Positions 45,364 through 58,198 of a stretch of 64,000 nucleotides of DNA are shown in pieces. Numbering within the stretch: the first letter of the stretch is position 1; each line of letters starts with the position of its first letter. The position numbers were made by a program, and so were the translations under genes. Source of the DNA: Odocoileus virginianus (taxonomy: Eukaryota; Chordata; Mammalia; Artiodactyla; Cervidae). The stretch is from NCBI RefSeq assembly GCF_023699985.2, contig NC_069688.1, forward strand, positions 64,862,338-64,926,337. The letters are read 5' to 3'. Below the pieces are notes generated by a model. The model was not told the origin of the DNA. It did not search any database and saw only the letters and a program-made list of their open reading frames with translations.

Positions 45364-45572
45364 CGCGCTCAGTTGAGTTCACTCTTTGGGACGAGGTGGA
45401 CTGTAGCCCACCAGGCTCCTCAGTCCATGGGGTTGTCCAGGCAACTGTACCAGAGTGGGTTGCCATCTCCTACTCCAGGGGATCTTCCTGACAGATATCG
45501 AACCCACATCTCCTGCGTTTCCTGCCTTGGTAGACAAATTCGTTATCTCTGTGCCACCTGGGAAGGCCCGAG
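45364..45572 (-). mobile_element. Bov-tA SINE, diverged
   Basis: Reverse-complement Bov-tA, tail GAGTTCACTCTTTGGGACG, head GTGCCACCTGGGAAGG near 45551. Confidence 0.92.
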
Positions 45573-46264
45573 GGACAATTAGAAAGTCTGGCAAACAGAC
45601 AAGACAGCACATGCAAAATTCACCTGGGACCGCAGGCAAGGAGGAGGTGAGGGGAAATCACTTGTAAACCAGTAAGGAAAGAAATCATTTTTAAAAGGGA
45701 ATAAAAGGCTGTTTAATCAGAATTTGCTAGCAACTGAAAAGAGACAGGTCTTCTCAAAAACATCACAGACTGTTATTTAAGGTGAAGAACTTTAGAGCAC
45801 CCTAAGAGATAGGCAATCATTTGGGGGCACTCAAAAGACTGACTATAGCTCAAGAGAGAAATGTTTGTTTATGGACAGTTGAAACCGATATGAGGCAATA
45901 GAGATACAGGCTAGCTGTCAAAATGTCATTGACAGAGAACATAGTGGTTTCAAAATTAAACGCAAATCAACTAGGCTAACATAGTGAGATTACAGAATAA
46001 ATCTCTATTACTACAATATGGGAAAACGAAAGCAAGTCTAACCTTTCCAATGAGCCACATTCCAGTGAGTAACAAGGAAATTTATACTTTCCAATTAATA
46101 CTATCTCAGTCATTTCAAGTTGAACTAGTCTCCTTTTAGTATACAACATTTTCTTTCAAGTAACTGTGGTTCAAGGATTCTCCCTGTACTTTCCAAAGAC
46201 TACCAGAATATCTCCTATTTCACCCTCTCTTCCAGAATGTGACCTTACCACATTCCATCAAGAA

Positions 46265-46912
46265 ACGGGGTCTAATTTCTCCAAAGAAGATATACAGATA
46301 GCCAATAGGCACATGAAATGATGTTCAACATTGCTTAGTGTTAGAGTAACACAAATTAAAATTATAATATCACACCACTCAGAACAGCCATCATCAAAAA
46401 AATATATATATATATACAAACAATAAATGCTAGAGAGGATGTGGGGAAAAGGGAACCCTCTCTTGCTATTGGTGGGAATGTAAATTGGTACAGCTACTAT
46501 GCAGAACAGTACGGAGGTTCCTTAAGAAACTAAAAACATGACTACGTCATGATCCAACAATCCCACTTCTGGGCATATACCTAGAGAAAACCAAAATTTG
46601 AAAAGATACATGTACTCCAAAGTTCACAGCAGCACTATTTACAATAGCCAGGACATGGACACAACCTAAACATCCATCAACAGAGGAATGGGTAAAGAAG
46701 ATGTGCTGTACACACACACACACACACACACACACAGATATACAATGGAATATCACTCAGCCATAAAAAAGAACAAAATAATGAAACAATGCCATTAGCA
46801 GCAACGTGAATGGACCTAGAGACTGTCATACTGAGTGAAGAGAGTCAGACACACAAAGATAAATACCATATGATATCATGTATGTGTGGAATCTCAGATA
46901 GAAGAGGCGAGA
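46265..46912 (+). mobile_element. L1 ORF2 C-terminal region
   Basis: Plus-strand L1 sequence encoding, in broken frames, the end of ORF2. Recognisable stretches are 'ccaaagaagatatacagatagccaa', 'ggtgggaatgtaaattggtacagc', 'tcccacttctgggcatatacc' and 'caatggaatatcactcagccataaaa'. A (CA)n tract at 46710-46736 has expanded inside it. It ends where the BovB begins. Confidence 0.9.
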
Positions 46913-46914
46913 AC

Positions 46915-49143
46915 TACAACCCCACAGACTCCAGAATGCAAAGCACAATCACAGAGACCTGACCACAGTGATCACATGGATCACAGCCTCTGTAACACAA
47001 TGAGGCTGCGAGCCATGCCATGCGGGGCCACCCACGACGGACGGGTCATGGTGGAGACAGTTCTGACAAAATGTGGTCCATGGAGGACACAATGGCAAAC
47101 CACTCCGGGATTCTGCCTCAGGAATCCCATTAACAGCATGAAAAGGCAAAAAAGGTATGCCACCAAAAGCTGAGCCCCACAAGCCAGTAGGGGCCCTATA
47201 TGCTCCTGGGGAAGAGGGGAGAAGTAGCTCCAGACAGAACGAAGAGGCTGGGACAAAGCGGAAATGATGCTCAGCTGTGGTGTGTCTGATGAAAATGAAG
47301 TCTGATGATGTAAACAATATTGCATAGAAACCTGGAATGTTAAATCCATGAATCAAGGTACATTGGAGGTGGTCAAGCAGGAGATGGCAAGAGTGAACAT
47401 CAATGTTTTAGGAATCAGTGAACTAAAATGAACGAGAAGGGGGGAATTTAATTCATGGCCATTATATCTACTACTGTGGGCAAGAATCCCTTAGAAGAAA
47501 TGGAGTAGCCCTCAAAGTCAACAAAAAAGTTCGAAATGCAGTACTTGGGTGCAATCTCAAAAACAAAAGAATGATCTCATTTCCTTTCCAAGGCAAACCA
47601 TGCAATATCACAGTAATCCAAGTCTATGCCCCAACCACTAATGCCAAAGAAGCTGACTGGACGGTTCTATGAAGACCTACAACACCTTCTAGAACACCAA
47701 AAAAAGATATCTTTTCATCATAGGGAGTTGGAATTCAACAGTAGAAAGTCAAGAGAAACAGGCAAGTTTGGCCTGGGAGTAATATGAAACAGGTCAAGGG
47801 CTAACAGCATTTTGCCAAGAGAACACACTGGTCATAGCAAACACCCTCTTCCAGCAACACAAAAGAAGACTCTGCATGTGGATATCACCAGATCATCAAT
47901 AATGAAATCAAACTCATCATATAGTCTTTGCAAATGAAGATGGAGAAGATCTATAGAGTCAGCAAAAACAAGACCTAGAGCTGACTATGGCTCAAATAAT
48001 GAACTCCTATTACAAAATTCAGGCTTAAATTGAAGAAAGTAGGGGAAACCACTAGACCATTCAGGCATGACCTAAAACAAATCCCTTATGATTATACAGT
48101 AGAGTTGACAAATAGATTCAAGGGATTAGATCTGATAGACAGAGTGTCTTAAGAACTATGGATGGAGGCTCATGTACAGGAGGTGGTGACTAAAGCCATC
48201 CTCAAGAAAAAGAAATACAAGAAGGCAAGTGGTTAACTGAGGAGGACTTACAAATAGCTGAGAAAAGAAGAGAAGTGAAAGGCAAAGGAGAAAAGGAAAG
48301 ACATAGCCAACTGAATGCAGAGTTCCAAAGGTAGAAAGCCTTATTAAATGAACTAGGCAAAGAAATAGAGAAAAACAATAGAATGGGAAGGGCTAGAGAT
48401 CATTTCAAGAAAACTGGAGATACCAAGGGAACATTTCAAGCAAAGATGGGCTCAATAAAAGACAGAAACAGCAAGGACCTAACGGAAGCAGTGGAGGTCA
48501 AGAAAAGGTGGCAAGAATACATAAAGAAACTGTATAAAAAAGATCTTAATGACTTGGATAGCCATGACAGTGTGGTCATTAACCTACAGTCAGACATCCT
48601 GGAATGTGAAGTCAAGTAGGCCTTAGGAAGCATCACAATGAACAAATCTGGTGGAGGTGATGGAATTTCAGCTGAGCTATTTCAAATCCTAAAAGATGAT
48701 GCTGTTAAAGTGCTGCACTCAATATGCAAGCAAATTTGGAAAACTAAGCAATGGCCACGGGGCTGGGAAAGTTCAGTTTTCATTTCAATCTCAAAGAAAG
48801 GCAATGCCAAAGAATGTTCAAAGTACCATACAACTGCATTCATCTCACATGCTAACAAGGTAATGTTCAAAATCCTTCAAGCTAGGCTTCAACACTATAT
48901 GAACTGAGGACTTCCAGATGTACAAGCTGGATTTAGAAAAGGCAGAGGAACCAGAAATCAAACTGCCAACATCCACTGGATCATAGAAAAAGAACTACTC
49001 CAGGAAAACATCTACTTCTGCATTACTGACTATACTAAAGCCTTTGATTGTGTAAATCACAAAAAAGTGTAGGAAATTTTTAAAAGAGATGGGAGTACCA
49101 GACTACCTTACCTGTCTCCTGAGAAACCTGTATGTAGGTCTGA
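46915..49143 (+). mobile_element. 3'-truncated BovB with 5' and endonuclease part
   Basis: About 2.2 kb of plus-strand BovB covering the 5' untranslated region, the endonuclease region and the first part of the reverse transcriptase. The endonuclease begins near 47327, where the reading gives ETWNVKS and, after 'ggaatcagtgaactaaaatg', ISELK. Later pieces are open at 48383-48619 and 48638-48907 (with CKQIWKTKQWP). The frame is broken many times, including a stop right after ISELK. It ends at about 49143 in the RT, before the catalytic box, so the 3' half of the element is missing. Confidence 0.9.
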
Positions 49144-50689
49144 GGTCCTTCACACAAAAACCTCTTTGTCTCAACTCTGGGCCTCTGATGGACCACTGAC
49201 TCCATCAGTCCCTCCACATCTCCTCTCTAGAGGATAAAGAGACTTCTTAATTCCCTCACCCTCCGTGCATACCCGGGAACTGAGGAGGCTGCCTGGGTCA
49301 TCCCTTCACCGTCCCTGTGCCTTCACCCTTGCCACACATGTGAGATTTTCTCTGAATTTTGCAGTCTCCCCTGAGCTCGCTTCTACTTGACCCTCTGATG
49401 TGGTCAGATTCTCCCACACAGGCATGCATGTTCCTACCACAGACACCAGGTTCCATTTCCAAGAGGAGAAAAATGAGGGCCTGAAAACCTAACCTCTTGA
49501 CCACATCCCTCTCTCTCTTCTTTTCCTAAATCCACATGTTCAGAAAAGGAAAGTATCCTACATATATTTTTCCCAAGCAAACACGTCTTCATTTTATCTA
49601 TTGATAACTCCTTCCCAGGAGACATGAAACCTCAGTTCCCAGCCTCGATAATAGAAGAGGTGTCTTCTCTACACTGAAAGATAATATAATCTGAACAACC
49701 CAGGCATGCTCTTCATACAAAAGTCATAAAACTACTAGGAAAAAAGTCCATTTTGGCTTAATACCATGAAAATATCATTCCTGTTACAACATGGAATAGT
49801 ACAGCTTTCTAATCTTTAAATGGAAAAGTGAGCAGAAAGGGAGTTGTTTCACTCAGGACACATACTCTGACTGCAACACGTTGGGATCATATTTTTAAAT
49901 CTACAGTGGCAGGTTTTCTGGTTCCTTTGGATGTGGATTCCATATCCTTTGGATACGATCAGAGTGTAAGAGTGAAGACATCTCACATGGTATTAATAAA
50001 TACATAATTAGCAGGTGAAATGAAAATCACTTACAATATGGATTCAAAGAGCATCTTCCTCTTAGTGTCTTTATGTCATTCTGGTAATTCCTAAAACTTC
50101 CATGGGGCAAATTTACTAAAACAGTGAGTATTTGCTTATTTTTGTCCTCCTTATCCATCATCATTGTCCATTTTTTAAATGGGCAAGATAATTTATATTT
50201 TTGAATCAGCTGTCCCCTCGGTACAGCAGTAGAAAGCAACAGAAAAATTTCCTGTCCCCATCTCCAGGTCACATGTGAGGCTACAGACAGTAACGCCAAT
50301 CTGGAATTGAACAAGAGTCAGTGTGCAGAGTGAAATCTCTATAACGGACTCTCGGATTTAAAATACGTATGTCTGACTAAAACCTAGTCTATGTGTGATC
50401 AGTACATTTTTTTGTTGTTTAAAGTCAAGGCCCCCAAAAAAAAATTAAAACAAGGGCCAATTACTATAAAATAGTGACAATATGTTTATCACTATTTAAC
50501 CACTAAGACTTGTCTTCTAATGAGAACTTTTAGTCATATGAACATCAGTAAAATATGTTTCTGAATAAAAAAGAAAATATGGATATTTCATTATCCATCT
50601 CAATTAACCACTATGCCACATTTATGAAACTCTAAAGGAGAAAGAATTTTAAATTCACATAAGCCTTTTAAATCAGTAGAAGACAGGCA
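49144..50689. other. unassigned, no gene seen
   Basis: About 1.5 kb. The first 450 bases are pyrimidine-rich and of moderate GC, and they look different from the AT-rich rest. They could be an LTR or another repeat, but I cannot name one. The overlapping frames at 49298-49625 (minus) have no recognisable motif. Confidence 0.45.
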
Positions 50690-50880
50690 CTCTATCTATC
50701 TTGCTCATCTCTGTATTTCCAACACTAGCATCTGGCACATAAGCATTCTGAATAAATGAATGAGCCTAGCCCAGCCCTTTTATTTTACAACTAAGGAAAC
50801 TCAGACCCAGAGAGGTCATACATCTTCTCCAGTCGTTCAGTAAGAACAGCTAAGAGCCTGCTGAAGTGAATCTGTACTCA
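50690..50880 (-). mobile_element. L2/MIR-type old repeat
   Basis: An LINE2-like end ('gcatctggcacataagcattctgaataaatgaatga') followed by MIR-like 'ttttacaactaaggaaactcagacccagagagg'. Both are ancient and heavily diverged. Confidence 0.6.
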
Positions 50881-52820
50881 GTACGAATGTTTCATTAATG
50901 CTGCTTATATTATTAATATATATGCCTGTGATTTATCACCTCCATATGCATTTTTAGCATTTGCTCTAGTAATTTAGCTTAATATTGACAAGTACACTCA
51001 ACTGCATTTAGGTTCTTTTTGCTAAGTAAGATACAGCTACTTTTGCTACTGTTTGTTGATAATAAAACAAGAAGAAAAAAGACAAGAAGAAGAAATAATG
51101 TATATAAAATATTCAGTCAGTTTGGGACACATGGCTTTACTATACCCTAAGCTAAGACTTTCCTTTGGAGTGAAATATGTAGAAGACACTTGGGTGCAAT
51201 AATATAATTTAAGTAATTCTGTATGTTACATACAGTCCTTTTGAAGAAGACCGAAAATCTTTAAAATTTCATAATATTGAAAAGGCTCTGCTACTGCAAT
51301 TAATATTATTTATTAATATATTATTTAGAATTTTTACTATTTATTGAACAGAAATATATTTATTAAAGGAGAAATACATTCTAATGTTGATTATTCCTAG
51401 ATCCCTCTTCTATAATATCTTGAAATTTCTACTTAAATTCAGTAATATTTATTGTGTGCCAACCAGAATTGCCCACCCTGATAGGAATTTCTAAAAGGAC
51501 AAAGGGGAAAAAAATTAAAATATGATTGAAAAGTACCATTGTAGATGTTTATATACAATATTTTAAGGGTGAATATTAGAGAATATTAATTCTGCCTGGG
51601 AAACCTTGAGGTTTTTTTTTTTCAGAAGAGGTGATTTTGAGCCAGGCTTCAAAGCATATGGAAGAAGTCATCAGATTAAAGGAAAGAAATAAAGCTCAAG
51701 ACCTAAGGAAAAACATGCACAATTACCCACAGAAAAGTGTAACAGCTGACAAATAGAAGGCGCATCCAATGGTGTTGTGTGACCAGAACAGGGGACATGA
51801 AGAACGGACGCTTCCCTGGCACGATTCTCAAAAGTAGAGCTGGGATCAGATTATGAAGAACATTTTGCATCATGATAGAGTTTTAACCTCATCTCCCAGG
51901 TAATGGAAAGCAATTTCTAAGCGGGAAAATAGTATAATTTGGTTTATAGATTAGGAAAAAGAATCAATTGGAATAATGAAGAGCCTGAAGACAGATAATA
52001 AGAAGGCTATTTAAACAGGTCAAATTTGATGACAAGAACATTATCAGAAAAAATAGAAAGAAGGCAGCAGATTCTGGATACCTTTGAAGAGTACCTTCTA
52101 AAGCCCTTGGCGACTGATTAACCACGGACCTTAAAGAAAGACCTGAATTGAAATTTCTCGGCTGAGCAACTGAATGGATGCCTGGCAACTTTAACCAAAC
52201 TGACACACACTAAAAAGAAAGAACCAGGAGATCACAGCATTTGTAAGACACAACAGCAAGCACTCAAAATTTGAAAACTAAATAATTGATTGGCTTAATT
52301 TTTATTCAACTGGTGAATCAATCAACTCTATTTTCTCATCACAACAAAAAGCCATATGAGGCCGATAAAGGGCCTGTTTAATATTCTGCTCCTGAAAACA
52401 CCATTAAGACATAGTTTGATGGAGACACAAGTTAAACAGACAGAAGACGGGATAACCTTTAGCTTCCCTAACTTCTTGTAATGAAACCATAGGGCGTGCA
52501 GCTTATTTTCCAATCCTGATACCATATTCCATGTAAAGGGATAGGGATACTTGCTCAGCTTCACATTCTTTATCTTTCTCCTCCCCCTCACTTAGTCTAG
52601 GGGAGATGGGCTGAATTACCTAACAAGTCATTGACTTTGGAAAGTTTATTAAAGTGTTAGTTCAAGTCCTCCAGGAAGCTTATGCAAGATGGGATGAGGC
52701 ATGCAAGAGGTTACGGGAGGAAATGCCCATTAAGGACGGGGGGCAAAGGAGACAGGGAAGGCAGGAGACAGCCTTTATAATGCAGGGGGGGGTCTGCTAA
52801 GGAGCATCAGTAAGAGACTC
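50881..52820. other. unassigned, no gene seen
   Basis: About 1.9 kb, mostly AT-rich. A T run lies at 51613-51622. Positions 51630-52010 have the style of an old mammalian repeat ('gagccaggcttcaaagcatatgg', 'gagttttaacctcatctcccaggtaatgg'). An 87-codon minus frame (52328-52591) has no motif I recognise. Confidence 0.45.
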
Positions 52821-52829
52821 AGACCACGG

Positions 52830-53700
52830 TGCCATTCCGAGAGCCTGGGCGAGGTCAACGGGGCCCTCACAGGGGCTGCCCACGAGAAGGCCTGAGGAGG
52901 GGGTGGAACTAGTCCACAAGCCCTGCTCGGTCACTGGTGGGAGCTGCCGCAGGAGAGGGGCAGAGGCGGCTCCAGAAAGGGCAGAACGTGGGGCAGTCAG
53001 TCAATCACGCCCCCTGCTACAGAAGGGAGCACTGCATCCGGCGGCTCCGCGCAGAAGGGGAGACTGCGCGAGCACTGCCTCGCACCTTCCCCCTCCTTTT
53101 CTTGGGAACCGGACTCCCTAAAATTATTATACGCTTCACTGCTCCAGGTCAGGACACAAGATCCACTCGATGGACGGTAAGGAGTCCTGCATTTATTTTT
53201 CAGGGAGGAGATGTCTGGCGCACAGCGCCAGGGTCTTTACGAAAGGAGGATGAATCTTCGGGGACTGACACACACCAGCAGTGAGGGAGGCTTCCGGGGT
53301 AAGCTCTGACTCACGGCTTTTTGGTTTGTTTGTTTACTTAGACCGCGTGTGGAAATTATCCACCCTGAAATCTACACTTATGCATTTGTGGTTTTGTTTT
53401 TCCTGCCTGGCCTGAGAGACTGTGAGCTTTGAGCACGCTGGCAGTTTTTCACTCGCTGTCGATCACAGCTCACAGAGGCGCTTTCCCTGGGAGGGCAGTG
53501 ACACCTGTCCCAGGACCAACGGGATGACGGCTGTAACGGAGGCGGGGTTGCGGCTTCATCTAAGACGGATCTACAGCTGACTCGGCAGGCCCAGGAGGAC
53601 GGGGCCTTGGACCGCCCGGGCGTGGCTTCCTAGGCAGCCCCGGCTGGGATAAAGCTCAGCTGCGGGAAGCAGTCTTCTCACACAGAGCCCTGAGACTGGA
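52830..53700. other. moderately GC-rich block
   Basis: GC-rich with a small CpG cluster at about 53036-53085, but weaker than the three CpG-dense blocks. Splice-like strings occur (GGTAAGGAGT near 53176, a TTTATTTTTCAG stretch near 53192), only about 30 bases apart, so they do not define an intron. Frames at 52903-53284 on plus carry no known motif. Confidence 0.35.
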
Positions 53701-54342
53701 CAGGAGACAGAGCATTTGCCTCTGCTGTGCAGAAAGGATTTAGCTCAGGCTAACCTGGGTTTTGCCTGTCTACACTACACTGGCGAGTTTCTGGGTTCAG
53801 ATTTTCAATGTCAGGCACAGATGAAGAGTTCAAAGAAGACGTGCAAAAACAAGAGGCTGTGACCATGGGATGGAAATGAGAGACTCCCTGAGATTTTCTG
53901 TCTGAAAATTTCTGTCCACCATTAAAAGGTTCTAACCTTTGAAAACCAGCAGCCATGTCTCAAATGCAAGATCTGGAAGAGGACATGGTTCACAGAAGTG
54001 GATTTTGCTCCATATACATGTAAAGGAAAAATTAAACTCTTACTGCTTTCTCCCATTTGAGTTTACGACTTCTGGACCAACTATCAAGACTGGCTTTACA
54101 GCAAAGCTAGATCAAGAATATGTTCTGTGATAGGCAGTTAAGAAACATACAGCTAATTTATATTTTGGATGAGATAAAACCTGTAGGTGTTCAGAGAAAA
54201 CAGTGATCAAAGAAACCAGGACAAGAGTGACAACATCATTATCACTTGGAACATCTACCAATGCAGAATCCTAAAGTCATTTCTTATTTCCTAATTGATA
54301 AAAACCTCGAACTTCAAAAAAACCTTTTTATTTATATTGGGA
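53701..54342. other. unassigned, no gene seen
   Basis: About 640 bases. Short frames only, with no motif I recognise. Confidence 0.45.
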
Positions 54343-54550
54343 TATCATGTTCATGCTCAGTCGTGTCCAACTCTGAGACCCCATGAAATGCAGCCCGCCA
54401 GCTTCCTCTGTCCATGGGATCTTCCAGGCAAGAGTACTGGAGTGGGGTGCCATTTCCTCCTAGAGGGGATCTTCCTGACCCAGGGATCAAACCCATGTCT
54501 CCTACACTGGCAGGCAGATTCTTTACCACTGAGTCACCTGGGAAGCCCTG
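54343..54550 (-). mobile_element. Bov-tA SINE
   Basis: Reverse-complement Bov-tA, tail GCTCAGTCGTGTCCAACTC, head TTACCACTGAGTCACCTGGG near 54522. Confidence 0.95.
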
Positions 54551-54569
54551 AATTGGGGTAAAGGCGGTT

Positions 54570-54750
54570 AATGTGCTAGTCTCGGGTGAACACAGAAGGA
54601 ACTCAGCTACAGATGCATGTATCCATTCCCCTCCAACCCCCTCCCATCCATGCTGCCACATAACATTGAGCAGGGTTCCATGTGCTATAAAGCAGGTCCT
54701 TTCCGGTTATCCATTTTAAATACAGCAGTTTGTACATATCTGGCTTTTTT
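54570..54750 (-). mobile_element. L1 3' untranslated region fragment
   Basis: Minus-strand L1 terminus: 'cattgagcagggttccatgtgctataaagcaggtcc' near 54665-54700, followed by 'ttatccattttaaatacagcag'. Confidence 0.75.
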
Positions 54751-54862
54751 CTAAGTCAAAATCTTTCTTTTTCATACTTCCAATGCTAGATTCAGCTTTG
54801 TCTTCTGGGAAGTCTTCCAAATTTAGATATTTTGAAGTTCAGAGATTTTCTGAGAAATAAAG

Positions 54863-54904
54863 TTTAAAATAAATACATTAACATTTAAAATAAATACATT
54901 AACA
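54863..54904. repeat. perfect 21-bp tandem duplication
   Basis: The unit TTTAAAATAAATACATTAACA occurs twice without a mismatch, at 54863-54883 and 54884-54904. Confidence 0.92.
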
Positions 54905-56251
54905 AAAATGAAAAAAAAAATTTTTTTCTGAGTTCCTTCACTTACACATCCTTGAGTCAATGCTGTGGTCTTTGACAAACAACACTTACTTAGACTAGAT
55001 CTTGGGTTCTGAATTCTGGAAATATTATTTTGCCTTGTATAACTGTTCTAGGACCTAGGGATTGGCTCATTTCACAATTTGTTGTTGTGTGCCTAAAGCT
55101 GACACTTTCTGATGTGAATTTGGTCTCTTCAAAAACAAAAAAAAAAGTGTAGCTCATAAAACAAACATTTGGCATTAAGCAAATACAACTTCTGAGACGC
55201 TGAAGGGTCTACACCCATTGCAGGAGGAAAGAGTCCAGCCTGCAGCTTTTAAAAGAAGCCCAAACACTGAGAAATGGCTCTAGCTGATACTGAGCAGAAT
55301 ATTAAGTTAAACAGAATGGATTTTGCACTTAAATTTCTCTGGCATTCTACAACACAAGGCCAACAGAACTTGATTTTGGACTTCATTTCCTTCACGCTTT
55401 TTCCTAAACTTGAATTGATGAGCTGGTTCTTTTCTGCCTGCTTTCCAGATCACTTTGTATACTTCGTGCCCCAGAGGCTGCACAGGCCCCTGGCCCTCGG
55501 ACTCTCTGCTGAACGCACCCCCGGGGAAGCACCCGGAGGACAGGAGGAACTCAGGGCACGTGCTTTCCCCTCTGTTCCTCCCAGGTCGCCGGGAGTCCCC
55601 TTCCTCTCTGTGTAAGGTGGCCTTCTCCACGCAACTCCTTTCTCTGGAGTCTGAGGCTCTCCCCTTCCGTGGCCCCTTCAGGCCCAGGGTGGTGTCAAGT
55701 ACCCCCTCCTGATAACCCCAGGATGCTGTCCATCCTTCTTCACTTCCAGATACCTTGTCTCCACTGCGGTCAACAGTTCTTTTATTAAACCCTTCTCTAC
55801 TGCCCAGCGTGAGCTGCCATCTGCTTCCTACTAGAAGTTAACAGATGCAGCCTGGAAGGGAATTCAGTTGACAAGTTACATTTCTCCTGGGGAATCTGAT
55901 AATAAGAAGAGGATTGTGTTTTATGATTTTTCATTTGCTCTCTTTGAAGAACCTCTGATCGCCCCTTCTGGATATGTGGTGGGATACATTTGGGATGCGA
56001 AGTAACATATAAGTAAACTTCAGCCTTCAATGCAGACTAGTCTTGGAGGAGTTAATTTAATTGGTTATTGTTTTGTCCTAGAGCCATTTGAGTGTAAAAT
56101 CTATACTGCCTGCGAGTGGTCCCAGTGGGTACCCAGAGGAGCAGTAAGCAGTGTTTGCAAAGCAGCCTCAGGAGAAGGGTCATCCTGGGAGATGCCCACT
56201 CCCCTTTCCGGCTGACAGGGCTATAACTCTGGCTGACCGAAGATTGGACAG
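54905..56251. other. unassigned, no gene seen
   Basis: About 1.35 kb. Positions 55460-55800 are GC-richer and end with 'tcttttattaaacccttctct', a pattern seen near the 3' ends of some old repeats. Plus and minus frames of 85-113 codons overlap here and look non-coding. Confidence 0.45.
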
Positions 56252-56451
56252 TTAAGCCCTAGATGGTAAAGAATCTACCTGCAATGCAGAAGACCCAGGT
56301 TCAACCCCTTGGTCAGGAAGATCCCCTGGAGAAGGGAATGGCTATCCACTCCAGTATTCCTGCCTGGAGAACCCCATGGACAGAGGTGCCTGTTGGGCTA
56401 CAGTCCGTATGAAGAGATGGATAGAACTGAAGTGACTTAGCAGGCACGCAC
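56252..56451 (+). mobile_element. Bov-tA SINE
   Basis: Plus-strand Bov-tA lacking about the first 20 bases of the head. It ends with GAAGTGACTTAGCAGGCACG. Confidence 0.93.
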
Positions 56452-57391
56452 CATTGAAGACTAAGTTGTGATTTCATTATTTGTTTCACAAAAAAAGGTA
56501 AAGGCCATAATTCCCAGCAAAAACACAAAGCATTAAATTATATAGCAATCAAGGAAAAACCGAAAATAATATGTGTGCCATTGTTTGGAAGATTTCAATT
56601 TATGAAGCGAAAATGAGTATGTAATTCTTGAAAAAACCACCTTGAAAACTGAATTAAAATAAATGGTGGAATTTTTTCACTTAGTGTTACCTCTCCTGAG
56701 TCTTCCATCATTTTCTATTCAGATAAACTACCAGTTTCGTTTCTTCTTTATCCTCAGTGTGGAGAATAAAAGTCAAAATTTGAGCAGACATCTCTGGTTA
56801 ACTGTGATTACTGACGATGGCGTCTGGGGAAGGAGCGGCTGACGCCAGGTCAGTTCGAATGATAGAAGAAACATCACACTGCTAAGAGTAAGACCTTCCC
56901 TGTTTGGTGTCACGTCTGATAGCCAGTGCAGACACACAGTAGGTGCTGGTTGGCGAAGATATGCTATTACGTGAAAACTATTAGAGTTCGAAAGAGGAAG
57001 ATGTCTACTTGGGAGGAATATTGCTGGGCTAAATTGAAGAGTTGCCAGAGCAGGCCACTGGAGTGCTATGGACAGCCCTGTTGGGAAACAGACAAGGCTG
57101 GTGGGGAAATTTCCCACCACGAATTCCCGTGAGCCCCGCATTAGTATTGGTGATTTTGTGACGTCTCTCTGGTGGTGGATTTCACTTCCTGAACAAACCC
57201 TCTTTTCACCAAGGTTTGAGCCAGTCTGTGCTTGATACCACGAGCACAAGCCTGACTTGTCCCAGAAGGGCCGGTGAGTGCAAGCAGCGCGGACCGGAGG
57301 AGAAGGCTCTGAGGACAGCAGCAACGCGGCTCTGCCAGGAGGACCCAGAGGCTCCTGGAAAGCTGTCCACACATAAACCGCACCTCGCAAG
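56452..57391. other. unassigned, no gene seen
   Basis: About 940 bases. The long minus-strand frame (56773-57405, 210 codons) has no family motif I recognise. Its start end runs to the edge of the BovB fragment at 57402. I do not call it a gene. Confidence 0.45.
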
Positions 57392-57401
57392 GAAAGACGA
57401 C

Positions 57402-57592
57402 TCACTGGAAAAGACCCTGATGCTGGGAAAGACTGAAGGCCAAAGGAGATCGGGACGGCAGAGGACGAGGTGAGGCCGTGTCACCGACTCAATGGACGTG
57501 AATGTGCGCAAACTCTGGGAGATGGCGAAGGACAGGGGAGCCTGGCGTGCTGCAGTCCATGGGGTCGCAGACAGTCACACAAAACAGAGGCC
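57402..57592 (+). mobile_element. BovB 3' end with target duplication
   Basis: A 191-bp truncated BovB. Perfect 10-base repeats GAAAGACGAC flank it at 57392-57401 and 57593-57602. Confidence 0.95.
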
Positions 57593-57822
57593 GAAAGACG
57601 ACAACAAGGAAAAAGCAATGTTTGAGGGAGGAAGGGGTATTTCACAAATGAGGAGTGTTCCGTATTACTGTATCACCCCACACTCATCAACCATAAACTT
57701 TCATCCAACATCAGCTCAGTGTCAGGAACTTTGCCAGGCAACGGAAATACCTGCTCTTAAGGAACAGTCAAGATGAGGATACAGAACGTATTTATGAAGC
57801 GGCAAACAACATACATAACAGG

Positions 57823-58198
57823 TCAGTCAGTCCGTCAGTTCAGTCACTCAGTCATGCCTGACTCTTTGCGACCCCATGGACTGCAGCGCACCAGGCCTCC
57901 CCGTCCGTCACCAACTCCCAGAACTTGTTCAAACTCATGTCCATCAAGTCAATGATGCCATCCAACCATCTCATCCTCTGTCGTCCCCTTCTTCTCCTGC
58001 CTTCAATCTTTCCCAGCATCAGGGTCTTTTCAAATGAGTAAGCTCTTCGCATCACATGGCCAAAGTATTGGAGCTTCAGCTTCAGCATCAGTCCTTCCAG
58101 TGAAAATTTAGGACTGATTTCCTTTAGGATGGACTGGTTGGATCTCCTTGCAGTCCAAGGGGCCCTCAAGAGTCTTCTCCAACACCACAGTTCAAAAG
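57823..58198 (-). mobile_element. BovB 3' end, inverted
   Basis: Minus-strand BovB of about 375 bp with a CAGTCAGTCCGTCAGTTCAG tail at the left. A likely imperfect duplication is ATACATAACA (57811-57820) and GTATATAACA (58198-58207). Confidence 0.93.

Noticed and set aside
46949..47356. 135-codon minus-strand frame
   Set aside because: Antisense to the 5' region of a BovB copy.
53174..53203. Tiny intron between GGTAAGGAGT and TTTATTTTTCAG
   Set aside because: The interval is about 30 bases, below the size of spliceable vertebrate introns.
56773..57405. 210-codon minus-strand frame, the longest outside clear LINE RT
   Set aside because: No recognisable motif. Its N-terminal end touches a BovB fragment, and composition is ordinary. 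I could not support a gene without homology evidence.
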